64,000 bases of DNA from Sphingomonas swuensis. Lineage in GTDB: Bacteria; Pseudomonadota; Alphaproteobacteria; Sphingomonadales; Sphingomonadaceae. The notes below the pieces were generated by a model. It ran no database searches and was not told where the DNA came from. It worked only from the letters and a program-made list of their open reading frames with translations. This document shows, piece by piece, positions 1 through 7,416 of the stretch. The stretch is taken from the NCBI RefSeq assembly GCF_039538045.1, contig NZ_BAABBQ010000001.1, forward strand, positions 2,192,001 to 2,256,000. Reading direction: 5' to 3'. Positions within the stretch are counted from its first letter, which is position 1; each line of letters starts with the position of its first letter. A program made the translations under genes and the position numbers.

Positions 1-1
1 G

Positions 2-2077
2 GCGCTGGTGATCCCGCTGTCATTCCTGATGATGGCGATCGGCATGACCCGCTACGGGGTGTCGGGCAACTTGATGAGCCTCGGCGCGCTCGACTTTGGT
101 CTCATTGTCGACGGCTCGATCATCATCATCGAGAACTGCCTGCGAAGGTTAGCAGAACGGCAGCACCGCGAAGGTCGCCTTCTTCAACTCTCGGAGCGGC
201 TGCACGAGGTCTTCGAGGCCGCCAAGGAGATGGTCCGCCCGACCCTTTACGGGCAGGCAATTATTCTTCTCGTGTTCGCGCCCTTGCTCACCTTTACGGG
301 TGTCGAAGGTAAGATGTTCACGCCGATGGCGATCACCGTCATCTTCGCTCTCGTTGGTGCCTTCATCCTCTCGCTGACCTTCGTGCCGGCGATGGTCGCC
401 GTGCTGATTAAGGGCAAGGTTGCGGAGAAGGATGTCGCGGTCATCCGCTGGACCAAGGAACGGTATGAGCCGCTCCTCGGCAAGGTGCTCTCGCGGCCGA
501 AGCCGTGGATTGGCACAGGTTTGGGGGTCTTCGCCCTCGCTGGTGTTCTCTTCACGACCCTGGGTCAGGAGTTCATTCCGCAACTCGACGAAGGCGACGC
601 CTCGGTTCAGGCAATCCGCATTCCCTCAACATCGCTCGATCAATCCCTGGCCATGCAGCTGAGGGTTGAGCGGGCGATCTCCTCGCTTCCCGAGGTTGCC
701 TTCATCTACTCGAAGACGGGCACGGCTGAGGTCGCCACAGACCCCATGCCGCAAAACATCTCGGATTCTTTCGTCATCCTGAAGCCGAGCAAGGAGTGGC
801 CGGAAGGCGTCGACACCAAGGACGAGGTGGTCGAGCGCATCGAGGAGAAGATGGGTTCGCTCACCGGCAATGCCTTCGAGGTCAGTCAGCCCATCGAGAT
901 GCGCTTCAACGAGCTCATTGCGGGCGTTCGGGGGGACGTAGCTATCAAGGTCTTCGGCGACGACCTCGCCAAGCTTGAGACCGTTGCGGCACAGGTCGCA
1001 TCGTCGATCGGCAAGGTTCAAGGCACGGCGGATCTTCGCTCCGAACAGACGGCTGGCTTCCCGACCTTGGAGGTGCTGTTCAACCGCCCCGCCATCGCGA
1101 GCTATGGGCTGACGGTCGACGAGGTTGCGAACACGGTCGCGGCAGCCCTTGGCGGCCGTGAGGCCGGCATCGTCTTCGAGGGCGACCGTCGGTTTGATAT
1201 CGTGGTGCGGCTCGACAACCCGACGCGCGACAATCTCGAAGCCATCGGCGCCCTCCCAGTGATGCTGGAGAACAGCGGTGCCGGAGCTCGGACCTCGGTT
1301 CCTCTTCGCGAGGTCGCCAGCTTCCGCTTCGCTGACGGCGTGAACCAGGTCAGCCGGGAAAACGGACAACGGCGCGTGGTCGTTCAGGCCAACGTCCGTG
1401 GTCGCGACCTCGGCTCCTATGTCGAGGCCGCGCGCGCTGCGGTCGAGCGTGACGTGAAGCTGCCACCCGGCGTCTTCATCGAGTGGGGTGGCCAGTACGA
1501 AAATCTCCAGGCCGCCTCGGCGAGGCTCTCGCTGGTCATCCCGGCGGTGTTCCTTCTGATCTTCGGCATCCTCTACATGGCTCTGCGAAGCTTCAGCTCG
1601 GCGCTCGCCGTCTACTCGGCCGTGCCGCTAGGGCTTGCCGGAGGCGTCTTCGGCCTAGTGCTGTCCGGCTTCCCTTTCTCCATCTCGGCCGCCGTCGGCT
1701 TCATTGTGCTGTCGGGGGTCACCGTTCTGAACGGCCTGGTCGTGATGACCAGTATCCAGCAGCGAATCGGCGCGGGCGAAAGCATCGATGCCAGCATCCG
1801 GGGAGGAATGATGGAACGGGTTCGGGCCGTCCTGATGACGGGTGTCGTCCCGGCAATCGGGTTCGTGCCGATGGCCTTGGCCATGGGCCGTGGTGCCGAA
1901 GTGCAAAAGCCGCTGGCGGTCGTGGTGATTGCCGGTCTGATCGTGGCGACATTCCTCACGCTCTTCGTGCTGCCAGCGATCAGCCACTTCCTTCTGCACA
2001 AGGCTCGGGCCCGCCATGTCCAAGGTGATTACCGCAATGAAGATCCGTTCGGCCGCGAACCGGTCCCGGCGGAATGA
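2..2077 (+). CDS. czcA: Heavy-metal RND efflux pump, CzcA/CusA family (5' end outside window)
   Basis: Inner-membrane, proton-driven pump of the HME-RND family that exports divalent or monovalent metal ions through a tripartite complex. The reading frame is open from the window edge, so the first roughly 350 residues, including the N-terminal membrane helix and first porter loop, are missing. Visible landmarks are the TM4 proton-relay segment (GALDFGLIVDG followed by IIIIEN), the second periplasmic porter region starting near LGQEFIPQLDEGD, and the final helices ending LFVLPAISHF. No frameshift is seen. It sits 17 bases upstream of a DUF305 lipoprotein and just before a CDF exporter, so it is the tail of a metal-resistance operon. 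Whether the substrate is Co/Zn/Cd (CzcA) or Cu/Ag (CusA) cannot be told from this fragment. Confidence 0.92.
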   Translation, partial: ALVIPLSFLMMAIGMTRYGVSGNLMSLGALDFGLIVDGSIIIIENCLRRLAERQHREGRLLQLSERLHEVFEAAKEMVRPTLYGQAIILLVFAPLLTFTGVEGKMFTPMAITVIFALVGAFILSLTFVPAMVAVLIKGKVAEKDVAVIRWTKERYEPLLGKVLSRPKPWIGTGLGVFALAGVLFTTLGQEFIPQLDEGDASVQAIRIPSTSLDQSLAMQLRVERAISSLPEVAFIYSKTGTAEVATDPMPQNISDSFVILKPSKEWPEGVDTKDEVVERIEEKMGSLTGNAFEVSQPIEMRFNELIAGVRGDVAIKVFGDDLAKLETVAAQVASSIGKVQGTADLRSEQTAGFPTLEVLFNRPAIASYGLTVDEVANTVAAALGGREAGIVFEGDRRFDIVVRLDNPTRDNLEAIGALPVMLENSGAGARTSVPLREVASFRFADGVNQVSRENGQRRVVVQANVRGRDLGSYVEAARAAVERDVKLPPGVFIEWGGQYENLQAASARLSLVIPAVFLLIFGILYMALRSFSSALAVYSAVPLGLAGGVFGLVLSGFPFSISAAVGFIVLSGVTVLNGLVVMTSIQQRIGAGESIDASIRGGMMERVRAVLMTGVVPAIGFVPMALAMGRGAEVQKPLAVVVIAGLIVATFLTLFVLPAISHFLLHKARARHVQGDYRNEDPFGREPVPAE

Positions 2078-2094
2078 TGAGGAAAGGTCAACAC

Positions 2095-2433
2095 ATGAAA
2101 GCGGCAACACCAATCGCGTTTGCAGCGCTTCTTCTCGCCGCTTGCGCCCCGCAAGCGCAGCGTGACGAGCAGAAGACGGCGGAGCGAAAGACCGAGACCT
2201 CGCATGGAGGCATGGGCATGACCCTCGATCCGGATAATCCGGACCGGAGCTTTGCGGAGGGGATGATCCCGCACCACCGCGACGCCGTAAAGATGGCCGA
2301 GGCGCAATTGCGCCTCGGCCGGGATCCCGAACTTCGCGCCTTGGCGACGAAGATCATCAAGGACCAGCAAAGCGAGATCGATCAGCTCGAGCGTTGGCTC
2401 GCCCGACCTCAAGATGACGGAAGCAAGCAGTGA
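2095..2433 (+). CDS. DUF305 family lipoprotein (CopM-like)
   Basis: Small periplasmic lipoprotein of the DUF305 family, members of which are often encoded beside copper and other metal-efflux genes and are thought to bind metal. The N-terminus is a lipoprotein signal with lipobox LLAAC at about residues 12-16. The body carries the family signature FAEGMIPHHRDAVKMA followed by a helical stretch with IIKDQQSEIDQL. The start at 2095 was chosen over the in-frame ATG at 2074 because a purine-rich ribosome site (GAGGAAAGG) lies just before it and the signal peptide begins there. It follows the RND gene by 17 bases and precedes the CDF gene by 24, so the three are probably co-transcribed. Confidence 0.85.
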   Translation: MKAATPIAFAALLLAACAPQAQRDEQKTAERKTETSHGGMGMTLDPDNPDRSFAEGMIPHHRDAVKMAEAQLRLGRDPELRALATKIIKDQQSEIDQLERWLARPQDDGSKQ

Positions 2434-2457
2434 TGCACGATCAGCAGGAGAACCAGC

Positions 2458-3363
2458 ATGGCGCATAGTCACGGCGAACATGCCCATAACCATGCGGCAG
2501 GGGCCAACAGCAAGATGCTGGGCTGGGCTCTGGCCCTCACCACCACCTTCCTCGTCGCTGAATTGGTCGGGGCCTACGTCTTCAACAGCCTCGCCCTGCT
2601 GTCCGACGCGGCGCACATGTTCACCGACGCCGCAGCTTTGGCGATTGCATTGGCGGCAGTGAAGATCGGTCAGCGTCCAGCCGACGAGAAACGAACCTTC
2701 GGCTACCGGAGGTTCGAGATCCTAGCGGCCGCCTTCAACGCGCTGCTGCTCTTCGCGGTGGCCGCCTACGTTCTCGTCGAGGGCATCCGGCGGTTCTTCG
2801 AACCGAGCGAAGTGCAGTCGACCGGCATGCTGATCGTCGCTACGATCGGCCTCGTCGTAAACATCATCGCTATGCGCCTTTTGTCGGCTGGCAAGGACCA
2901 GAGCCTGAACGTCAAAGGCGCATACCTCGAAGTCTGGGCGGATATGCTCGGGTCGCTGGGCGTGATCGTCGGTGCTGGCGTGATCATGGCTACCGGCTGG
3001 CAGTGGGTTGATCCACTGGTCGCCATCGGTATCGGCCTGTGGGTCCTTCCTCGTACTTGGATCCTGCTCAAGGACACTACCCGCATCCTTTTGGAAGGGG
3101 TGCCAAGCGGCATCACCCTCGCCGAGGTCCGGAAAGCGATCTCGGATGTCCCTGGGGTGGCCGGCGTCCACGACCTCCATGTCTGGTCGCTCACCAGCGA
3201 TGACAACAGCCTTTCAACGCACGTCGAGCTCAAAGAAGGGGCCGACTTCGAAACAGTGCGGATTGCAATCGCCACCATGCTGCACGACCGGTTTGAGCTG
3301 CAGCACTCCACGATCCAGGTTGAGCGGAGAGAATGTGAGGATGCGAGTGCCCTTCATCCCTGA
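2458..3363 (+). CDS. czcD: CDF-family cation efflux protein (CzcD/ZitB type)
   Basis: Cation diffusion facilitator that exports Zn2+, Co2+ or Cd2+ from the cytoplasm in exchange for protons. The 301-residue length is normal for bacterial CzcD. The N-terminus is His-rich (HSHGEHAHNH), as expected of zinc exporters. TM2 carries the metal-site motif SDAAHMFTD and TM5 carries EVWADMLGS. The C-terminal cytoplasmic dimerization domain contains the family motif HDLHVWSLTS. There are six predicted helices. The position after the RND pump and DUF305 lipoprotein supports a role in multi-metal resistance. Confidence 0.93.
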   Translation: MAHSHGEHAHNHAAGANSKMLGWALALTTTFLVAELVGAYVFNSLALLSDAAHMFTDAAALAIALAAVKIGQRPADEKRTFGYRRFEILAAAFNALLLFAVAAYVLVEGIRRFFEPSEVQSTGMLIVATIGLVVNIIAMRLLSAGKDQSLNVKGAYLEVWADMLGSLGVIVGAGVIMATGWQWVDPLVAIGIGLWVLPRTWILLKDTTRILLEGVPSGITLAEVRKAISDVPGVAGVHDLHVWSLTSDDNSLSTHVELKEGADFETVRIAIATMLHDRFELQHSTIQVERRECEDASALHP

Positions 3364-3428
3364 TCATCGGCACTCGGCGATACCAAGTTCTGACCACTTC
3401 ATCACCGGTGGAGTGAGAAGGAGACCCC

Positions 3429-3716
3429 ATGGTACATCACGGCCGGATCGGCCCGCCGATCTTCACTCCGAAAGGGTCGCTCTACGATGACATTCGGCAG
3501 AGGATTGCCAACGCCGGAGGAGCGATCAGTCGCGAAATGCTCGATCGGGAAATCGCCACCGACGCGTCGTGCTCGGAGCGAATTGCGAAGGTTGGCGGTT
3601 TGCCCTCTCTTCTGACCAACATGCACCATAGTGGGGAAATCACTATGGGGCCGAACACCATCTGCCTTACCGAGCGTGCGAAGCGGAGAATGGCAAAGCA
3701 GGCAGGGACAAAATGA
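3429..3716 (+). CDS. Hypothetical protein, 95 aa
   Basis: Small soluble protein not recognised. It has no signal peptide or membrane segment. The middle (DDIRQRIANAGGAISREM) looks like a compact helical, possibly DNA-binding, fold, but no family can be named. The start ATG follows a GAGAAGGAG ribosome site. Its stop codon overlaps the start of the next small gene in an ATGA junction, so the two are translated together. It could belong to the metal cluster upstream or to the transposition region downstream. Confidence 0.6.
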   Translation: MVHHGRIGPPIFTPKGSLYDDIRQRIANAGGAISREMLDREIATDASCSERIAKVGGLPSLLTNMHHSGEITMGPNTICLTERAKRRMAKQAGTK

Positions 3717-3871
3717 AGCACGACCGTCCTGTTCTCGGAGGCTTTGCAGTTGCCTTGCTAGCGTTGCTGCTGACGCTCGTCGCCTTCGCTGCTTGGCGCG
3801 CTCTCAGCCCAGCGTCATCTGAGACCAACGACGCGATCCTCGACGAGCGTGCCGCGAAGGGCAAGCTTTGA
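3713..3871 (+). CDS. Small single-span membrane protein, 52 aa
   Basis: A 52-residue reading frame starting at an ATGA overlap with the preceding gene, a strong sign of translational coupling. The peptide has a short basic N-terminus (MKHDRP), one hydrophobic helix (about residues 8-28, with ALLALLLTLVAFAAW) and an acidic C-terminal tail ending AAKGKL. No family is recognised. Small membrane proteins of this kind are common beside efflux operons, but that link is inference. Confidence 0.5.
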   Translation: MKHDRPVLGGFAVALLALLLTLVAFAAWRALSPASSETNDAILDERAAKGKL

Positions 3872-3978
3872 AGAAGTTGCGTGATCAAACGGTTATCCTC
3901 GGAACGCTGATTCAAGTCCTTACCTCTCTCGTTCGTTCCCAGCACAACACAAGGCCAGCAAAAGAAGGAAGATCCGGA

Positions 3979-3999
3979 CTCCGATGAACTCCATCGGAG
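3979..3999 (+). promoter_or_regulatory. Hairpin overlapping the ribosome site of the next gene
   Basis: Perfect 8-bp inverted repeat (CTCCGATG and CATCGGAG, 5-base loop). The right arm contains most of the GGAGG ribosome site at 3996-4000, six bases before the ATG at 4006. If it forms in mRNA it would hide the ribosome site; as DNA it could be a repressor operator. Confidence 0.45.
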
Positions 4000-4005
4000 G
4001 AAGAA

Positions 4006-5016
4006 ATGGGCGACGAGATCATCAGGCAGTTGGCGGAGTTACCTCCGCATCTCTGGGCTGAGTCTCTCCGCAGGTTGGAAGTAGTTGACCGTTACCTTGC
4101 CCTCGACAAGCCGACGACGGCTGACGCAGATCGATCGGCTGCTGAGCTCAATCTGGTTCAGCGCAGCTTCTTCCGTCTCGCCGCCGCAGTCCGCGAACTT
4201 CGCGCGGGCGGAACGCCGAAGGTTTCCTCGCAGGGACAGCAAAGCAAACTTCGGCACGACAAGCGGAGCGTCTTGGACGACACCATCACCGATCTTGGTC
4301 CGGGTGCACGTGACAGCGAGATATTCGCCGAATGCAGCCGGCGATGCAAAGAGCAAGGTCTGACGCCGCCTTCGTGGAACGCGGTCCGGACACGCACTGG
4401 CAAGCCAGTGCTGAACCCTGATTTACGGAGTCGGATGCGCCGCGACGCTGATTTCGTCCTCGATGCATGCCCCCTCGACCTGACCGTGCATGTTGCTTCT
4501 GCCGAACCGCAATTGGCCGTGCTCACCGCGATCATCCACGTCGACAGCGGCGAAGTGCTTGGCTTCCACCTCGATGGGCAGCCTGTAGAAACGTCAGCGG
4601 TGGCGCACGCATTTGTGGACGCCATCGATCATCGGAGAAGCGGGCCCCATTCCCGTCACCGGGGTCAACGACTGATCGTCTCGACAGCCCTGCAGTCGCA
4701 CATGTCAGTTGTTGAGAGCCTTGCTCAAGCCGCCAAATTGCGTCTCGACACCACTGCTTCCCTTGGCCTCGCGCCCGGCACTGCGCTGACAAACGCCGTC
4801 GGTCGAAAAATCGGGCGCATTCCGTTTGCGCCGCGAGCCCGAGTGAAGGCTCGTCCTGATCTCGCCGTTCCGCTCCACCACGCTCAAGCAGTTGTGGGCG
4901 AACTCCTTGCCCGACGGTCGCTCGCAGGAGGCCGGCCATGCGCGGGCTTAGTGAGTCCCAAGAACGCCCGGTCCGTGCGTGATCTTGCGCTCGGCATCCT
5001 TGAGGATTGCAGCTGA
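4006..5016 (+). CDS. TnsB/TniA-like protein lacking catalytic residues
   Basis: A 336-residue protein related to the integrase-type transposases of Tn7-like and Tn402-like elements, but apparently not catalytic. The N-terminal helix-turn-helix region (about residues 25-65, with RSFFRLAAAVREL) matches the one in the convergent gene at 4948-6135. A middle domain (DSEIFAECSRRCKEQGL) and an RNase-H-like start (residue 150 on, LDACPLDLTVHV, then HVDSGEVLGFHL) follow the TnsB order. The place of the second Asp reads LIVSTALQSH and the place of the Glu reads NAVGRKIG, so D2 and E are missing. Only the first Asp-like position remains. It is shorter than TnsB (usually about 700 aa) and lacks the C-terminal Mu-type domain. 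The 3' ends of the two genes overlap by 69 bases. Confidence 0.6.
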   Translation: MGDEIIRQLAELPPHLWAESLRRLEVVDRYLALDKPTTADADRSAAELNLVQRSFFRLAAAVRELRAGGTPKVSSQGQQSKLRHDKRSVLDDTITDLGPGARDSEIFAECSRRCKEQGLTPPSWNAVRTRTGKPVLNPDLRSRMRRDADFVLDACPLDLTVHVASAEPQLAVLTAIIHVDSGEVLGFHLDGQPVETSAVAHAFVDAIDHRRSGPHSRHRGQRLIVSTALQSHMSVVESLAQAAKLRLDTTASLGLAPGTALTNAVGRKIGRIPFAPRARVKARPDLAVPLHHAQAVVGELLARRSLAGGRPCAGLVSPKNARSVRDLALGILEDCS

Positions 5017-6135
5017 CGAGTCGTCGAGCGCCCGAAGAAATAACTCCGTCATGCTCCGCATGATCTCGATCAGGCGCTTCCGACGAGCGTCTCGCGACCG
5101 GCCAGCCTTCATCTGTTGAAGAATGCCTTCATTCCACTTCGCAACGGCGTGCCGCACGACCTCTTCAGCCTTTGCAAAAGGCAGAGGGGCGGTCGCAAGC
5201 TGCTCATCGACGAGCTGAGGGTTTGCCGTTGATCGAATTAACAAGGTGTACGGACCCAAGCGGTTGCCGATCATTCGAAAGATGTTTTCACCATGCCTGC
5301 GTGGTCCCCGACCTGACGTTCTCGTTACGCCATAGTCCAGCATGAAACCCGATACATGAGCGTCCTCCGGATAAACCCAGTCGAATTCGCGAACCCGAGA
5401 AGCAACATTCAAGCCGGCGCCAGCAAATTCAGGCACCCGAGACCAGGCATCAACAAGGGCGGACAGTACACCGGATAGCGGGTTGCCTCGTCTGAAAAGC
5501 CCAACACCACCGATAAGCTTGGTTTGCCGATCAATGAGCAGCGTGACGACCACATACTCGACCCCCTCATCGCTCTCACGGGTCAGTGTTATAGCCGATT
5601 GATCCAGAAGCCACTTTTCACCGAAAATGCGTTCGCCGGCGTCCCGCAAGCGGCCTTCGGCGCGAAGAGCTAGCAGACGGCGCCTAATTGCAGCTGTCGA
5701 AGGAGGCTCTACGTTCGCTGCTCGGCAGGCGGCCAGCACTTCATCGACGACGTCCTTCCAGCGCGCATCCTCTTCGGTTTCCAGGATCCGCTCCAAGGTT
5801 ATTTCTGCAACCTTGCCCAAACCATCTGCAGCGGCCGATGCCCGCTGACGCACCCGAAAATTGGGAGCTAACCCGGCCACGGGTCCATGCTCGCGAAACT
5901 TTCGGACCAGCCGGTAGAAATTCCGCTCAGACGTGCCGAGATCCGCCGCCAAGGTGGCGGCATCCGCAGCAGTCGGGCTCGGCATCCCCACGTACTTATC
6001 CATCGCCCTTAGGCGCTGCAGAACGGCCGATTGGCTGACGAGCGGCAGTGCCAAGAGCGTGGCTTCGTTGCTCTCGAAGGTGGCGCGGTCAGCGGAATGC
6101 TTGGCCACGAGTTCAAGGTCGGCTGCCGAGATCAT
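4948..6135 (-). CDS. TnsB/TniA-like accessory protein, probably non-catalytic
   Basis: A 395-residue protein sharing domain order with TniA/TnsB: N-terminal helix-turn-helix (ADLGTSERNFYRLVRKFREHG, about residues 65-85), a second helical domain (VVDEVLAACRAANVEPPS) and an RNase-H-like core. The core keeps candidate first and second Asp (LLDQSAITL and FMLDYGVTR), but where active transposases read G-x-IER the sequence is HGENIFRMIG, with Phe in place of the catalytic Glu. It lacks the Mu-type C-terminal domain. It is divergent from the tns operon across a short region with an inverted repeat, and convergent with its paralog at 4006. Likely roles are target choice, immunity or regulation; an eroded transposase is the alternative. 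Confidence 0.6.
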   Translation of the reverse strand: MISAADLELVAKHSADRATFESNEATLLALPLVSQSAVLQRLRAMDKYVGMPSPTAADAATLAADLGTSERNFYRLVRKFREHGPVAGLAPNFRVRQRASAAADGLGKVAEITLERILETEEDARWKDVVDEVLAACRAANVEPPSTAAIRRRLLALRAEGRLRDAGERIFGEKWLLDQSAITLTRESDEGVEYVVVTLLIDRQTKLIGGVGLFRRGNPLSGVLSALVDAWSRVPEFAGAGLNVASRVREFDWVYPEDAHVSGFMLDYGVTRTSGRGPRRHGENIFRMIGNRLGPYTLLIRSTANPQLVDEQLATAPLPFAKAEEVVRHAVAKWNEGILQQMKAGRSRDARRKRLIEIMRSMTELFLRALDDSSAAILKDAERKITHGPGVLGTH

Positions 6136-6172
6136 GCTGCGACCCTACGCAGGATCAATATGACGAGCAATC

Positions 6173-6265
6173 ATCGTTTTCACATTTTTTGTCAGCAGCG
6201 AGCTTGCGCCCAGCGCAACTCAACCCTAGCTATGGCCACGCACCGACAAGAAAAGTGGAAACGAT
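6173..6265. promoter_or_regulatory. Imperfect inverted repeat in divergent promoter region (candidate TnsB-type binding sites)
   Basis: Two 23-bp arms, 6173-6195 and 6243-6265, match as an inverted repeat at 19 of 23 positions. Read outward-in each contains GACAA, an A-tract, then GTG and AAACGAT. Arm centres are 70 bp apart. They fill the gap between the minus-strand TnsB-like gene and the plus-strand tns operon. Short GACA-containing sites repeated at element ends are typical of TnsB-family transposases, so this may be a transposon end, an autoregulatory operator, or both. Confidence 0.5.
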
Positions 6266-6266
6266 T

Positions 6267-6485
6267 ATGGATGAGCGCTTCATGACAGACACACGGAAGG
6301 GCCAGTCCGAAGTCGCGATCAAGCCGCTCGTTGACGACAGCGCAGATGTCGACTTGTCGGGTCATGGCATGAAGGCTGACGTTCCTCGCCCGGTGATCAC
6401 CGATGCGATGCGGCGGCTCAGCTGGCGGCGGCGGCAGGCTCGTTCCTGGGTGCGCGTGTCCAGCCGTCAGGCTCCGCAGGCATGA
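6267..6485 (+). CDS. Small leader protein coupled to tnsA, 72 aa
   Basis: A 72-residue basic protein, unrecognised. Its stop overlaps the tnsA start in an ATGA junction, so it is almost surely translated and coupled to tnsA. The C-terminal half is Arg-rich (SWRRRQARSW), which suggests nucleic-acid contact. The first ATG (6267) lies two bases after the inverted repeat; a second in-frame ATG at 6282 is an alternative start. No transmembrane segment. It could be a regulator or a target-selection accessory of the element, but this is inference. Confidence 0.5.
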   Translation: MDERFMTDTRKGQSEVAIKPLVDDSADVDLSGHGMKADVPRPVITDAMRRLSWRRRQARSWVRVSSRQAPQA

Positions 6486-7312
6486 GCAGCAACAAGCAAA
6501 ACGACGATATCGTAGCTACACCGGTCGCCACGCACGTCGACCCGCGCTTTGCTATCGCTCGCCAGCTTCTAGATCCTGCAATCACGCCCGATCGTACCCG
6601 TGTGCGTCCGCTCACGAACTTGCCTGAGGCTGGCGACGAACTCGTAACGATGGCTCACATGCATGTAGCCGTCCACGGTGGTTCCTTGCGCACCTTTACC
6701 GGTAACCTCGCTCACGAGAATGGTTGGTGGCCATCGTACAAGCGCCGCCGTCTTCAATACTGGGAAGGCATGACGCAGCGCGCCTACCTCATGCGCTGCG
6801 AGGTAGATCAAGAAGTAGAATGGGCCCAAAGCGAGCGCCGCCGTTTCGAGTTTCCGTTGAATGGCCGGCTCCGTCGCTACACTTGCGACGTCGAGGTCCA
6901 GAAAACGGACGGCTCGGTCGAAATCGTCGAACTCAAGCGTAACGAGCGCGACCTCGAAGACGAAGATTACCGTCATACCCTTGCCGGGGTCGCCGAAATC
7001 TGTCGCCGCTGCGGCTGGACGTTCAAAATTGTTCTGGCGCCCGAGATCTTCGTGTCGCGTCACCACCGTGACAACGTCGAGCTTTTCCAGTCGCGTCGCT
7101 TCGCACGGGTCAGCCCCGATCACATCCGTCGGCTGGATAGCTTCGCTTTGAAATGCGGACTGGTTAGCAGCTACGGAGAGCTCGCCGAGGTCATCGAACC
7201 CGGCTTCGCGCCAGGCGGCATGGCAGTGCTTCAGGCGCTACTCGTCAGAGGTCGCATCAGCATCGATCTCACGCAGCCCATCTTCCACGAGACGCCTGTG
7301 CGTATCGTCTAG
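6482..7312 (+). CDS. tnsA: TnsA-type transposon endonuclease
   Basis: Restriction-enzyme-like subunit of a heteromeric Tn7-like transposase; it cuts the non-transferred strand at the transposon ends so that the element moves by cut-and-paste. At 276 residues it is the expected size. The PD-(D/E)xK core is visible: D136 in YTCDVEV, then E150 and K152 in VELKRN. The central region with an aromatic stretch (GWWPSYKRRRLQYWEG) is common in TnsA N-terminal domains. A C-terminal winged-helix-like part follows (residue 190 on). It begins the tnsA-tnsB-tnsC-tniQ operon, directly coupled to the small upstream gene. Confidence 0.88.
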   Translation: MSSNKQNDDIVATPVATHVDPRFAIARQLLDPAITPDRTRVRPLTNLPEAGDELVTMAHMHVAVHGGSLRTFTGNLAHENGWWPSYKRRRLQYWEGMTQRAYLMRCEVDQEVEWAQSERRRFEFPLNGRLRRYTCDVEVQKTDGSVEIVELKRNERDLEDEDYRHTLAGVAEICRRCGWTFKIVLAPEIFVSRHHRDNVELFQSRRFARVSPDHIRRLDSFALKCGLVSSYGELAEVIEPGFAPGGMAVLQALLVRGRISIDLTQPIFHETPVRIV

Positions 7313-7416
7313 ACCCACCCCATTTCAAGGAGAACCGAGGCGCCTTCGAGCGCGAACTAACCGCTGAGCCCGTCGCTCAGCGGACTGGACAACTATTGCC
7401 TAACAGGGAGAAGGCT

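Noticed and set aside
2..3871. Metal-resistance genes as proven cargo of the Tn7-like element
   Set aside because: No element end was located, so whether they are inside the transposon cannot be decided from this window.
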